Part shown: one piece after another, positions 11,590 through 24,205 of the stretch | How positions within the stretch are numbered: the stretch's first letter is position 1 | How the letters are laid out: each line of letters starts with the position of its first letter | DNA from: Ailurus styani | Taxonomy: Eukaryota > Chordata > Mammalia > Carnivora > Ailuridae | Reading direction: 5' to 3' | Length of the DNA: 64,000 nucleotides | Assembly: GCA_002007465.1 (NCBI GenBank) | Contig: LNAC01000861.1 | Span: 314-64,313 of the forward strand | Program-made: the position numbers and the translations under genes | The notes under the pieces: model-generated | Database searches by the model: none | Seen by the model: the letters and a program-made list of their open reading frames with translations, nothing else | Told to the model about the DNA's origin: nothing

Positions 11590-11765
11590 GGCACGGCTTC
11601 TCAGACTTTAATGGGCATACAGAACACATGGGGATCTTGTTACAATGCAGATTTTAGTTCAGGCAGTCAGGGCTGGGCTTGCGATCGACATCCCTAACCT
11701 CCTCCCAAATGAGCATCCCAAATGATGCTGCTGGTCCTCAGACATGACTTTGACCAGCAACCTAC
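11590..11765 (+). mobile_element. MER5A-like hAT-Charlie element
   Basis: 'ggcttctcagactttaatgg' at the start, 'ttgttacaatgcagatttt' next, and 'gatgctgctggtcctcagac' near the end match the MER5A layout. It abuts the previous element. Confidence 0.65.
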
Positions 11766-11979
11766 CAGTGTCTCCTGGAAATACATCCAGGGTCTTTCCA
11801 ATAACACCGAGCCTCAGAGAACAGGGACAGGCAATTAGTTCATTAGGAACACTGCTTTAGGACTAGTATTAGGTTCATACCCTTCAAGTCTATAATCTTC
11901 AAAGAGTCTTCCAGCATTCCACCCAAGGGAGAGCTCAGATTTCCCTCTCCTGAATATTACCTTCCTTTTTTCACCTTTA

Positions 11980-12340
11980 AGATTGGTTGTTAAGGTCTCG
12001 CGTTCCTAAAGGGACAGATGGCTCCGGCTCTGGTGCAGCTGCACACACAGCTCATCACCGTCATTTACGCTGTCTCTGCTGCCTAACTGCCAGCACCTTC
12101 CCGGCCTCGGCGTGGAGGGCTCTAATGGCCGAGCAAAGGGCCCTCTGGCCCCTGCCTAATTGGCTGCAATGCAAGAGCTAATGTAGGTTGAGAGACCAAT
12201 TAACTGGGCTTGTTTCTACCAACACTGCATCTGAACATCAATTATGCTAAACACCACACTATATTAAGACATTTCCCTGCCACTATCATTTGCTATGGGA
12301 CACCTCAAAGCAGGGCGGAGAGGAGCTGCCTATCACTGCC
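11980..12340. other. Possible conserved non-coding element
   Basis: Relatively GC-rich, repeat-free stretch with TAATTGGCTGCAAT, CCAATTAACTGGGC and an E-box-like CAGCTGCA. The 64-codon frame at 11987-12181 (+) has no domain or splice context. Enhancer-like function is a guess from composition and motif clustering. Confidence 0.3.
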
Positions 12341-12914
12341 TGCCTGAAGGATTTCTCTCTCACATTGCAGAGGGCTGACAATTGGGAGCTCAGCTTTAGA
12401 ACTAGAAAAACCACAACTCAGGGACATATCTGACACTAATTGGTTACCTTCTCTGGGCCTCAATCTCTAGACCATGAGGGTTCAGGTCCAAGAAGCCAGA
12501 GAATAGGATGCGTGAGACATAATGATAATCCTACATGACCTGCTGATTCCATTAAGAAATGAAGATGTTAAACACTGGGATGCTCCAAGAATATCTTCCC
12601 TAAAGCTTGAGAAAAATTAGTAACTGGAAGCCGTGAGGAGGAGGAAGTTATATTTTCTTCTATAGGTTTAGCTAGTTTTAAATTCCATTCCTCCATTATT
12701 TCATTGTGAGCTCCTCCCTTGGAATGAGCTGCTTTGTTTTTACATCAACACTTTGGTCTTGAGGCAGCCCAATTCATTTTCATTCATCCTGATTGTGCAG
12801 CTCCTATATGCTGAAAATGCTGAGCAATCCAACCAAATCTATGACACAGTGAAGTTTTCAGTTTAGTGGGGGAAGATTGGACTAATTCTGAAAATTAGCC
12901 CATTTAATCAGTTA
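12341..12914. other. Intergenic, no gene seen
   Basis: Unique sequence; nothing recognised. Confidence 0.5.
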
Positions 12915-13131
12915 TTGATCTTTGAACAAATATTTGTCAATCACCCATGATATGTCAGACACTCTGCTAGGTTAGAAGCATTGGCCCTACTCTATCTAGG
13001 GTTATTGCTACATAGAAAGGCAGGTAATCAAATGAGCAACAGTAATGTGGTGTGAGATGTGCTATTATATCTGCTATACATGCTACAGGGGCACAAAGTG
13101 TACAAAAAGCATAAAAATGTAATGTATGTTT
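12915..13131 (-). repeat. L2 3' end fragment
   Basis: 'gaacaaatatttgtcaatca' then 'atgtcagacactctgctagg' is the antisense L2 tail ('caaatatttattgagcacc...gccaggcactgtgctagg'). Followed by the CAN SINE. Confidence 0.65.
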
Positions 13132-13146
13132 AAAATTCTCCATTAC

Positions 13147-13340
13147 CGGGCACCTGAGTGGCTCAGTGGGTTAAAGCCTCTGCCTTCGGTTCAGGTCATG
13201 ATCTCAGGGTCCTGGAATTAAGTCCCCCATCTGGCTCGCTGCTCAGCGGGGAGCCTGCTTCCTCCTCTCTCTCTGCCTGCCTCTCTGCCTACTTGTGATC
13301 TCTCTCTCTCTGTCAAATAAATAAATAAAATCTTTTTAAA
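13147..13340 (+). mobile_element. CAN SINE with 15-bp target duplication
   Basis: Sense CAN SINE, head 'gggcacctgagtggctcagt', tail (AAAT)n. Identical flanks AAAATTCTCCATTAC at 13132-13146 and 13341-13355. Confidence 0.95.
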
Positions 13341-13639
13341 AAAATTCTCCATTACCCACAGTGCTTACTTCAAACTTCTACCACTCTCCTTAAAGTCTTT
13401 GGAACTTACAAGAGAAAGCAGAATATCAGGTGTAAGCCACCTCAATTTCAGCCAATGGGAAGCTATGTTTGGATTTATTCTGAAACTCATCCTTCTGGTC
13501 TCGTGGGAAGAGATGTTATTTCTCTTGCTAAGGTCATTCCCTCCACCTACACTCTTGAACGACTCTCCTGTCTCACCTAGGACCTTCCTTCAGCTGTGAC
13601 TCCCTTTTTCCTTCCCAAATTGGCAACTTCATCTCAACT

Positions 13640-14530
13640 GGTCCCTTCTGCACAGTGTAAAATTATGATCAAGCCTGATGTCTATCTTAAAAATAAAGTC
13701 CCCCATTGATCTTGCACCTCCTTGCCTTTTCTTACCTTCCAAGTCTAGAATTCTTGCTTCTTCACTTGTTTTCTATTATTTCCACTTCTGATCACTTGTT
13801 CTTCAAACACCTGCAGTCTGGCTTCCTCTGGCCCTGCACACCCAGACACTGTTCTGGCAAAAGGCCCAAATAATCATCTCTAACTTAATCTGATGCATTC
13901 TTCGTTTGACTTCATCTCTCTTTATCTTGACTCTATATTTTATATTAATGACTATTCTGTTCTCTCTTTTCCCTCTTTGCCTCTGTCCCGGTTCTCCACA
14001 ACTTCACTGACCAATCCTTCTCTGTCCTCTGCTGACTTTTATTTCTCTGTGTGTACCTTAAATATTGTGTTTCCCATGTATGTTTCATTTTTGGATCTCT
14101 TCTCATCTCATACCATCCCTGAGTGATACCTGATCACCTGCTGTCATCTACCACCATCTGTTCACTGTCAAAATGAATTCTGGTCAACTCTGCTCCTCTG
14201 AGCTTTGGCCTCTCCACCTGCCTCTCAGCCATCTCAGCTGGCTCTAAACATAAGTCATCAACTTTCCACCAAAATCTGCTATTCCTTCTGTGCTGGTGAA
14301 TGGTGAGATCATGTGGAACTTGGATATTCTCATCTACTCTTTTCTTTTTCTCATCCTGACATCCAATCGATTGATAAATCCTGTCAACTCCAGCCTTCAT
14401 CATCCTTTTTCGGACAAAAGGCAGTTAGTTTACATCTATTTCTTTTGCCTCTGATGTTTTCTCTGATTTTATACCCTTTCAATCTACCCAACACATTGTG
14501 GCCAAGGTTACCTTCCTAAAATACAAATCT
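13640..14530 (+). repeat. L2-like LINE fragment, sense
   Basis: The segment 14280-14400, with 'ctcatcctgacatccaatcg' and 'tcctgtcaactccagccttc', matches the L2 text around 'catccaatccatcaccaagtcctgtcgattc'. The upstream CT-rich part probably belongs to the same element. Reading frames on either strand here are repeat-derived. Confidence 0.5.
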
Positions 14531-16179
14531 GACTGAAAATGAAAGCACACACAAAAAACCATCTGTGGCTGACCATTGCTTGGAACAGTTGTCAAACTAT
14601 ACAGGAGAGGTTCAGCTGAGACATCTGAGCAGTCTCTATGAATGAGAGGGGATAAAGAGGGTAATGAAGGACTTTGAAATCCAGGCTCCCTCTTTCTGCT
14701 CCCGGCACCTCACCCAGTGTTGTGTTGGCAAATGTTTATCAACCAACCCCCCAAAAGTAAAAACAAAAATAGCAAAAACTCTTATTTTTAAAGTTTGATG
14801 GCTTCCATGGTACAAACATTTCCATGATGGCCAATTTCAACTTACAAACATCATTGGAGTTTGGAAAAAATGTTCACAACTGACTCTCATGAGACCAAAG
14901 TTCTGGTTCTCCTTCCTTACAGTGGGTATTTCTATGGTGTGTGTGTAGGGGGCGGGCAGGAGGGGAACGTTTCCCTGCACATGTCTGGCCCATTGTAGGG
15001 TAGGCTTCTCACAAGCCTCACCTGGAATCAGCAGAGCCCCAGATGGATCCAGGCCTTCCTACAGACTGCTAGAACTCAGGGAGGAGCAATGGCATGTAGA
15101 AACCGAATGCAAATGGAGGAGATACCTGGGCTCCACAAACAGAAGGTGAGATGGAGCCGATGCTGACAGTAATGCTATGCAGCTACTCATGGGAATGCCC
15201 GCTTTTCGACCCAGAGGACAGGGCGGCTTAATAAAGGGTTGCCCTTGCTCATGGACTGGCCCACCACCATGCTGACGCCCTGCAGCTGGCCTGCCTGAAA
15301 ACCACCCTCCCAGATGGCACTGCCTCTGGTCCCCAAAGCAGCACACGTACAACTTTTTCATAACTGTGACCAAAAGGATTACTCCTTTCTGTGCAAGAAT
15401 ATATGTCGTTGTCAACATCAAAAACCTCCCTGCTTTGCTCTGGCAGCACCTGCCTTATTGATTGGGTGGCTTCTTAGCAACTCAAACAAAGCGTTTAAAC
15501 CTGTCTGACTTCAAAAGTAAGGTAAGACAAGCCACGTCGAGCAGAATAGCACACCCCTAATATGATTATTTTTCCTCTTCCTGGTGATAATAGAATTATG
15601 CAAAAGCCGCCTTGACCCAGTAAGGATTTGCTCTTCAGCATCAAATCTCTGCTTTCCCTGAACTCACCACTCCTCCCCTTGACCCCCATCCCTGTTTGCT
15701 TACTACTCATTTGGCATTGCCTCACATGTTTGTGATCCATCTTGGAAATCCAAGTGTCTCCCTTATAAAGTACAGCAAACTAATGAAAAATGTGGCCAGA
15801 TTTATCTAGTAGGTAAATGATGAAGAGAAGACATCCATCTTCATCTATTAATTCATTCTGAAATGTTAATTATCTCCAGTGTGACTGCAGTCAGCTCAGC
15901 TAAATTTAATTTAAGTTGTGAGACTTATTATAACTTTCTCAGGATTCCCCCTAGTTCTTACTGTCCTTAAGTTGTCTGAATCCTGGGAGGAGGCGGGATC
16001 TACCACTGGGAACTAGTAACAGCTGACTGATAGACGACCAAATAGAGTCCTTGGAGGGGAGATCCAGAACAAAGCAGGTTTCAGAAACCAACCAGCTCCA
16101 GGCAAGGGGCCTTCACTTGACTTATGGACACAGTCCCAGAGAGAATATGCCTATACTTCAGAAACACCTTATAAGGGAG
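14531..16179. other. Intergenic, mostly unique
   Basis: No gene seen. Open frames at 15449-15249 and 15421-15059 (minus) overlap each other and have no recognisable domain. The AT-rich part at 15840-15930 has TCTATTAATTCATT and TTAATTATCTCC sites and no named repeat, so it could be a small conserved element. Confidence 0.4.
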
Positions 16180-16295
16180 GTATTAGTGGTGACCTTTCAT
16201 GGGTCAAAAAATGATATTCAGAGAAGTTAGGCCACTTCTCCAAATTCATACCTGACAAATCAGCAGAGCCTGAGCTGGAGCCTGGCCTCTCTACC
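16180..16295 (-). repeat. MIR-like SINE fragment
   Basis: 'gatattcagagaagttaggc', 'cacttctccaaattcatacc' and 'gcagagcctgagctggagcc' follow the antisense MIR order. Confidence 0.5.
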
Positions 16296-16704
16296 TTTAA
16301 AACCAGAGTCTTTACTTCTTCCTGCAATTTACACATGACTGGTGCTCAGAATTTCTTTCACCCCAGTAGGAAGACAATGTCTGCCTAATGAGGGTTTATT
16401 AGGTTATTTTGTTTGGTGGGTTATTAAGAGGCAAGAATAAAATGAGATTGCGGTGAGAAGGGCATTTGGGAAATGTTAGAGTAACTTAAGAAAGTGGCAG
16501 GTTCTATTAACTGGAGAACTTTTAATAATCTACTCTATATGCATGGATTAAGAAAGGACATACTTCCTGAAGAATATTTCCAAAAGAACAATTCTTTCCA
16601 GACTTCTTGGAGTACTAACTCTGTGCAGTAAGCTAGGAAGATTTCCTCTGAGTCTCAGAGCAGAACCCCACGTGTGAAGAAGATGTCTGGACACAAAGTA
16701 TCTT

Positions 16705-16926
16705 TTTTTTTTTTAAGATTTATTTATTTATTTGAGAGAGAGACAGAGAGACAGAGAGAGCGCACATGAGTGGGGGCAGGCAGAGGGAGAGGGAGATAGA
16801 CAGCCTCAAGCAGACTCTCTGCTGAGCATGGAGCCTGCTACAGAGCTCAATCTCACAACCTTGAGATCATGACCTGAGCCAAAATCAAGAGTTGGACACT
16901 TAACTTACTGAGCCACCCAAGTGCCC
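16705..16926 (-). mobile_element. Older CAN SINE
   Basis: Antisense CAN SINE with diverged tRNA head ('actgagccacccaagtgccc') and GA-rich middle. The flanks ACACAAAGTATCTTT and ACACAGGGTATCTTT are an imperfect duplication, suggesting an older insertion. Confidence 0.88.
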
Positions 16927-17114
16927 CAACACAGGGTATCTTTGATAGTAATAAAACAATGAACTGCCAATCTTCTGAACTTCTTTTGCTCATGTCTTTA
17001 GTGGTTGAAACTTCAGGATGCATGTTCTGACAATGAATTATAAACTTATTTGTGAATTAAGTAGTATTTGTAAAGCTTTGTGAAGTTATTCCTTTGGTAG
17101 TAAAATCTCATGTT

Positions 17115-18070
17115 TATTATTAATTTATTCATCTAATATCCATTCAGGGCCTAATGTGTAGGAAGCACTAGTTTAGATGTTGAGAATACAATAGCAGATG
17201 AGGCAATGAGTCTTTTAAAAAAAATCTTACTTAAAGCAAATTGACTTAAAACTTAAAATCTCTTAGGAGGCCAGGAAAGAGTCCCACTGTGAAATGATGA
17301 ACTAGGGGGAAATTAGGTGGTACCAATGGCGGGGGGCAATGAGTAGATGAAACCAAGATATGTTTTAGAGGTAGAAGTGAAAGAAGTTGCCAAAAGACTG
17401 GATGTGGACTGGAGGAAAGGAGAGGATAGGGCCTTCCTCTTCTGGCCTGAGCAACTGGGTACATGTGGGTGGAGTTAACTGAGATGCAGTTCCATGGAGG
17501 AGGAAAAGATTGGGGGCCAACGGAATGGTAGAATCAGTAGTTTTCTCTTGGTCATATTAAATTTCACACACTATCAGATATCCTGGTGTTGAAATTAATA
17601 GATGCACAGAACTCAAGGATTATATAAGGGCTAAAGATATGAATTTTAAAATATATAGCATATAGAGATCTTTAAAGTTATAGGCTTGAATGAGGTCACT
17701 AAGGAAGGTAATAAACAGAGAAGATGATGCAGTTTAGGTCTGAGCTCTGCAACTTTCAAACACTAAGGGATAGATAATGGGATCTATCCAATATGCTTGG
17801 AAGAAATGACCAATGGAAAAGAAAGAATGCCCAGAGAGTGAGGTATCATGAAAGGGAAATGAAGAAGGGGTTTTCAGAAAGAGACAATGAAATCTATGTA
17901 CAATGTTGCTGAGAGAGCGAGTGAAATGAGAATAAGAAGTTAGCACCTCCACTGAATAACATGTGGGGCACTGGTGACCTTGATGAGAATTATTTCTATG
18001 GCATTACCTGGTAGGAAGACCAGTTAGGGTGAGTTGAAGAAAAAACTAGGAGTAAGGAAATAAGTCAAGC
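17115..18070 (-). repeat. L2-like LINE fragment, antisense
   Basis: Starts with an L2-tail-like 'aatatccattcagggcctaa', continues with 'ctgagcaactgggtacatg', 'tgaatgaggtcactaaggaa' and 'actggtgaccttgatgag', the order of antisense L2. Highly diverged; frames in this block are not genes. Confidence 0.5.
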
Positions 18071-18789
18071 AGCTAAGAATCACTTTGATTGAAAAAAATA
18101 TATATAATGAGAGCTCTCAAAAAAATCTGTCATATGAAGAAATAAATATCACATGCCTCATCTGGGAAGTAATAGGGATTTCTAGAAAAGCCTCTCAGAA
18201 GAACTGATCTAGTCTTTAACAGAATGGAAAACTTTGTCCTAAATGAATCCCAAGTACCTTAGATTTCTTAGAAGCAGAGCTGATATATGACGAGTATGAA
18301 CGTGTATGGCAATACTGTTTGATATAACCCTCCCATGCTGGTTGGTAAACAGTCACTACCTTAAGTAACCCTGTTCTTCTTCCGTCACACTACATGACCC
18401 AGCCTTCTAGACTTATTCAGAATTTAATAATGATGCAACCACTGACAATGTTGGCAGTCAAGGGCTCTGCTCCCTCTATACGGACAACATCCAATATGAT
18501 TTTGAGTGTCTGTAATCTACATGTTTTAGATAGTGTTAGATCCATTTCAAATGCCAGTAGCAGTTAACAGAGTATTGACATTTTGTAAAAAGACAAGTCT
18601 GTTTCAGTGTAGGTTACTTGTGGATGCTCTCAGTGGAGACTTTTAAATCAAAGCTCTAACTACACAGTTACACAGGCACCACAGAAGTCAGAGTTTCTTC
18701 CTCTTCCCCTGATCAAGTCTCTTATCCCTTCAAGAAAGTCCAGGGCTTATTGGTCATGTGTTTTCTAGCTTTACTATCAAAATTAAATT
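18071..18789. other. Intergenic, no gene seen
   Basis: Unique sequence; nothing recognised. Confidence 0.5.
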
Positions 18790-18965
18790 TATTTCAAGGC
18801 CAGAAGCCAGGATGACAAAAATTTAAAGTAATGTGGGTATTAAGGAGGGCACGTATTACATGGAACAGTGGGTGTTACATGTAAACAATGAATCTTGGAA
18901 TACTACATCAAAATATAATGGTATATTGTATGGTGACTAACATAATATAATAAAAAAAAACTCTA
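18790..18965 (+). mobile_element. L1 3' end fragment
   Basis: 'tattaaggagggcacgtatt' and 'acagtgggtgttacatgtaa' match the carnivore L1 3' UTR ('ggatattaaggagggcac...gcactgggtgttatatg'). Ends in an A-rich tail. Confidence 0.7.
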
Positions 18966-19369
18966 AAAAAATAATGGAACAGTTCTTGCTGTGGTGGAAG
19001 ACAGCAAGATACAAGGTGACACATGAGCTTAGCTTATTCCTGGCACTAGTTTGTTCTTCTAATACCAATCTTACTCAAGTCATGGTAGGAGACCAACAAT
19101 GTGATCCCAGAGGAGATCCCTATAGTAGGAACAGGAAGTCTGGTTTCTTTAGTTCTGTAATAGATTATCCTAAGTCACCTTTTAAGAAAGATAAAAGAAG
19201 GGCACAACAATGTGAGAGTTATATATGTATAGAGCTGTAGAGGCAAATAAACAATTTTATGATGTAAGCAGTATGTGCTTCCTCTATAGAGTCAGCATCC
19301 AATCTGATTTGATAAATCATTATACCAGTATATCTGCTGTGAAAACCTTCCATAAGAATGTCCATGTAG

Positions 19370-19566
19370 GGGTGCCTGGGTGGCTCAGTGGGTTAAAGCC
19401 CCTGCCTTCAGCTCAGGTCATGATCTCAGGGTCCTGGGGTCGAGTCTCACATCGGGCTCCCTGCTCAGCGGGGAGCCTGCTTCCTCTTCTCTCTCTGCCT
19501 GCCTCTCTGCCTACTTGTAATCTCTCTCTCTCTGTCAAATAAATAAATAAAAAATCTTAAAAAAAA
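19370..19566 (+). mobile_element. CAN SINE with 16-bp target duplication
   Basis: Sense CAN SINE. Flanks AAGAATGTCCATGTAG at 19354-19369 and 19567-19582 are identical. Confidence 0.95.
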
Positions 19567-19582
19567 AAGAATGTCCATGTAG

Positions 19583-20088
19583 ATGCCAAGCGTGTTTTTT
19601 CTCTGCTAGTCCCCCAAACTGTCACTTCTCATAATGCCAGATAGTATTGAAATTCAATAATAATTGAGTTCATTGGCCTCTACCTACACCATCCCTGTGT
19701 CATACTTTTGCCCCTACAGAGCACTGATTTTGGCCAGAGTTTATCAGAATTACTCATGAAAACATCTCATTTGCTTTCTAGTCAAAATAAACTAGAACTT
19801 TTCCTTTTGTCATAGTTGATAGGTATTCTCGAAGGGCCCTTTCATGGCAAAATAAATACACCTTGCATAGGAAATGTGCTTTGAGGCTCTGCTGGCTGCA
19901 TAAGAGGTAGTGGGATTTTCTACAGACCATACCTTAAGACAGAGAAACAAACATACAAATAAAAATCTACATGCTATGTTTAGGGTTACAGCAGTTTGCT
20001 GGACCCAAGCAGTTGACCTAGGCAGATGACTGTTCTAAAGTCACTATCAAGAGGTAGAAAGTTGAGCTTGGAATTAGTCACTGAATGT

Positions 20089-20091
<3 letters not shown>
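19583..20091. other. Intergenic, no gene seen
   Basis: Unique sequence; nothing recognised. Confidence 0.5.

Positions 20092-20130
<39 letters not shown>
20092..20130 (+). repeat. (GT)n microsatellite
   Basis: About 19 uninterrupted GT units, so likely length-polymorphic. Confidence 0.97.
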
Positions 20131-20132
<2 letters not shown>

Positions 20133-20229
20133 GGGAGAGAAGAGGCATTGGTAGTATTAAAGTGATTCCAGTCAGCAGTGCCCTCTGAAAAGTGGCAACG
20201 GTAGAAGTAAATACTTTCTGGAAGTAAGG

Positions 20230-22140
20230 TTCACAAGTAGATCCAAACCATTCCGCAGACTAAGGTAAATAAGCTTGAATGAAATATTAGCAAGCCCAGA
20301 GAATTCAGGTAAAATACAACAGAAACAAAAAACAAAACAAAAATTAGAGTTCTAAGAACTGAAATGTTAGAATTATCAGGCATTTCATATATAAAATGTT
20401 AACCAAAAATTAAAGGATACAACCACAAATACACATTCAAAAATATACTGTCAAAGTTAAATGCACAGATTTAAAAAAGAATACAAATGGGAGGCTCAGT
20501 CATTGAAGCATCTGCCTTTGCCTAAGGTCATGATCCCAGGGTCGTGGAATGAAGCCCTACATCAGGCTCCATGCTCAGTGGGAGCCTGCTTCTCCCTCTG
20601 CCCCTCCCCCTGCTTGTGCTTTTTCTCTCTCTTTGTCTCACAAATAAATAAAATATTTATAAAAAAAAGAATACAGATAACATGTCTAAGAATTAAACAT
20701 TTAATAGCTGGATTTTTAAAAGTCCAAGTAGAAGAATTAAATAGAGATTATTAATATCTGAAGAGACAATTAGTAAAGTGAACAATGCAGTCAAAGAAAG
20801 ACATTAAGAGCAGACATTTAGAATTACATCACACTCCTTAAAAATAACAATGTAAGCCAGAAGATAATGGAATAATAACTTCAAAGTATTGAGAGAAAAT
20901 AACTTTCAACAATGAATTTTATACTTAAGAAATTTTCTTCCATAATGAAGATGAGATATATTTACAAAGACATAAAAACTACGAGAGTTTATCACCATAC
21001 ATCTGCTAAAAGAATTTCTTAAGATGTACATCTAGAACAAGGAAAATTATTACAAAACAACATTTTGACATGCAAGATGATGTGGTACAGATAACCTAGA
21101 AGAAATGGATAAATTCCTAGAAACATACAACTTACTAAGACTGAGACATAAAAAAAATAGAAAATCTGTTCATATTTTCTGGTGGAGAGATTGAATCAGT
21201 AATCAAAATACTCCCAAAACAAAGAAAAGCCCAGGATCAGATGGCTTCACTGGCGAATTCTCCCACACACTCTCCTACACACTTAAAGAATGCATACCAA
21301 CAACAATAACAACAACAACCCCCCCCAAAACAAAGAAGCCAAAAAAATCCCCCCAAACCTCACAAACAACAATAAAAAATATACAAAAAAGAAAAAAAAA
21401 TTAATGTCAGTCCTTCTCAATCTCTTCCAAAGAACTGAAGAGGACAGAATTCTTCCAAAGTTGTTTGTTGGGCTAATTACCTTGATGTCAAAGTCAAACT
21501 TAAAAGACACTTATAGGGAAAGAAAACTACAGGCCAGTATCTCTGATGAACATGGATACAAAAATCCTCACGAAAATACTAGTGAACCAAATTCAACAGC
21601 ACATTTAATCACTCTCTTATTACCGATTAGTGGAGAGATATTTGCACCCCCTCATGTTTGTTGCAGCATTATTTATGAGAGCCAGGACATGGAAACAACC
21701 TAAGTGCCTATCAACAGATGAGTGGAAAAGAAAATGTGGCATGTTACAATGGCATATTATTTGGTCATAAAAAAGAAAGGAAATCCTGCCATTTGTAACA
21801 ACATATATGACACTTGAGGGCATTATGTTAAGTGAACTAAGTTGGAGAAAGAGAAATATTATATAATCTCACTTCTGTGCATAAAACAAGGAGTGAACTG
21901 GTGGTTTCCAGGGGCTGGGTGTGGGAGAAATGGGTGATTTTGGTCAAAGGGTACAATGTGTAAGTTTAAGTTCTGGGGATCTAATATACAGCATTGTGAC
22001 TATAGTTAGCAATACTGTATTGTACACATGAAAGTTGTGTGTTAACTAATCTTATTATGGTAATCATTATGGTAATAATGTATATACACTTTAAACTTAT
22101 ACAATATTATATATCAAATATATATCAATAAAGCTGGAAA
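20230..22140 (+). mobile_element. Old L1/HAL1-type LINE tract, sense, with SINE insertion
   Basis: 20230-21060 resembles HAL1/L1 ('atgaattttatacttaagaa', 'catctgctaaaagaatttct'). 21060-21606 is L1 ORF2-derived (reverse transcriptase region, 'gaaaagcccaggatcagatg'). 21620-22140 is the ORF2 end and 3' region ('cctaagtgcctatcaacaga', tail 'atcaataaagctgg'). Stops and indels break the frames, and the segment joins show internal deletions. A CA/AAC/CCCC low-complexity patch lies at 21298-21400. The 137-codon frame at 21290-21703 is LINE-derived. Confidence 0.75.
20489..20662 (+). mobile_element. Older CAN SINE inside the LINE tract
   Basis: Sense CAN SINE lacking its first bases. Flanks AAAAAAGAATACAAAT (20473-20488) and AAAAAAGAATACAGAT (20663-20678) differ at one position. 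Confidence 0.85.
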
Positions 22141-22856
22141 AAATAGAAGTTATTTTTCCTTAAAATTTTTTTGATGGATCGTCACTTTCTGGTAACTTTC
22201 TCTATCTTGTCACCTAATTTTTCTTTTTCTTTTCTTTGCCTTTTCATTTCTCTGCAGGACTTCAGCCTCTTTTATTAAGCAGAAGAGTTTTTGAAGTCTT
22301 AATGCAGAAATGAGTGAAGACCAAGGGGGTGAATGAAGACAGGGCCCTTCCCCCTCCATACACCTTCTCACCACAGTGATAAAGAATCTACCATGAGTCA
22401 TTTTACTTCAGAATTCTGCCTCAGAAAGGTGTTTACAAGAAAAATGATAGAGCTTGAAGAATCACAGCCAGCAGGGTACTCTTTCTTCAAGAAGCTGTGT
22501 GCCAGGGTACCTCAAAACATGCTTAGCCCTTCAAGAGATAGGTACAAAGGACTGAAACATCTAATGTGACCACTCAAGAGTCTCTCTTGATTTAATATAT
22601 TTCTGAGGGTAGGGATGATGAGTGCAAATAATGTATGTAAAGCTGAAAACCAACAGGTTATTTGAAAAGCTCTGCCATATTCATACTAGCAACTATGATT
22701 TCCTCGAAGATGGGCATGTAGTTCAGATTCACCTGCACTGGGCCCTGTTCCAGAGTCTTGATGATGGTCTGCTTTGTGTCCTGAAGGGGCCAGTGTCCCT
22801 TCACACAGCCAGGAGCATGCTGATGTGGTCATCCCTGAAGTCTGGATGTTTGCTGG

Positions 22857-23315
22857 TCAGAGTTGAGATGTCCACATAGAGCAGAGAAGGGTCAGTGACC
22901 TTAATAACTTCTGCAGTGGCAGTGATAATGTCACCATGTCCACCTGTATCTTCACCAAATCCACAATCCAGCTGCTGGAACAAGACCTAGAGTTGCTCAG
23001 CCTCCCTGCCCACCCCCTCAGAACTTCCCCATGCTCCAGAATGAAATGCCCTTCTGCATGATGCCCCACAGGTACTCCATTTGCCATCCTCTTCTTTTTA
23101 TACGACTTTTTGATTCTGGCAAAACCATTGAAATATTCTTCTACAGTGAGACAGGGGATTTTTACAGTGTTTGACGCTAACATCCACTTCTTTGTCACCA
23201 ACTCATTGAGATGTTGCTCCAGATCCAGGAAGATCTCCCCCAGCAGGCTGCTGCAGCCCTCCTTCACAATGGTGTCTGAAATGCCATCCATGTTTGTTTG
23301 GCTCAAGAGATACAC
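22857..23315 (-). pseudogene. EXOC3: Longest open remnant of the EXOC3 pseudogene
   Basis: A 152-codon frame within the retrocopy. Its first 75 or so residues match the EXOC3 C-terminal region (GCSSLLGEIFLDLEQHLNEL, then TVEEYFNGFARIKKSYKK). After about residue 80 the frame leaves the EXOC3 reading frame because of an indel, and the true frame reappears in 22983-22801 ('LDCGFGEDTGGHGDIITATA', then 'EVIKVTDPSLLYVDISTL'). It should not be read as a functional gene. It has no promoter of its own that I can see. Confidence 0.85.
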
Positions 23316-24205
23316 CCTCTTCTACTTCATTTTTTTAAAATACTCCCTTTAAAAGCAACTATAAATCCTTCAAAACTCTTACAGTTGATGGCTATCACAT
23401 ATTGAACCTAGTGTGGGCATTGCAGACTTCTTAGCTGTTCTTATTTATACAACTGAACTTCATCTTTGCATCTTCTTAACAAAGAACTCATTTGCTAAAG
23501 ACACAGACCAGTCTGTGTCACAAACCTTTGTTTTCGCTTATCTGAGCAGCAACTTCAAAAATTTGTTCAAATGTCTAGAACGGAATGTTAACTGGTAGTA
23601 CCCACTTTGGTCAAGGTTCAGGCACAGCATGTTTTACCCAGTCTTTCTTGTCTGTTTCAAGGGCTTTTTGCAGCCAGGTAATAATGTCTGAAGTGAGAAT
23701 TTACATGTACCTGTGAAGCAGATCAGAGACTATTTCAGAGAAAGTAAAGGTTCCAGGGCATGGATATCCACTTCTGGGGCAATTCCACATTCCTGGTCAT
23801 CTCTGTGCTTGTGTAGGTGTTTGAGACCCACATCAACCATAAGCTCATGATCTCTTTTGCTTCTAGATCTTCTGACTCAAACTCCTGCATCCATTTTTTC
23901 AGAGCCTGGTGGTACATGTTCAGGTGGTTTCTGAAAATCTCATAATGGGCAGGAAAACACTCAACTATCAGGATTTTGGCAATGATGGGTTATTCAGGAC
24001 ATACTTCCTTATGATTTCCAGGTGGCAGATAAACCACATCTTGTTGGAATCCCTGGGGTCTGCCTGTGTGGCCTCATTCTAGTATTCATGGTTTCATCCA
24101 AAATGGCAAGCATTTTCTCCTTGCAATTTTTGGTCCTCTTGGGAGAAACCAAACTTGTTTCCTTTTTTTGGTCAAATACACATTGGTCAAATTTTTCTTT
24201 CTTTT

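Noticed and set aside
15059..15449. Two overlapping minus-strand frames of 120 and 66 codons
   Set aside because: Different frames of the same DNA, no domain, no splice context, no known gene expected here.
22857..23315. 152-codon frame that could be a small gene
   Set aside because: Only half is EXOC3-like before an indel moves it out of frame; it is part of the processed pseudogene.
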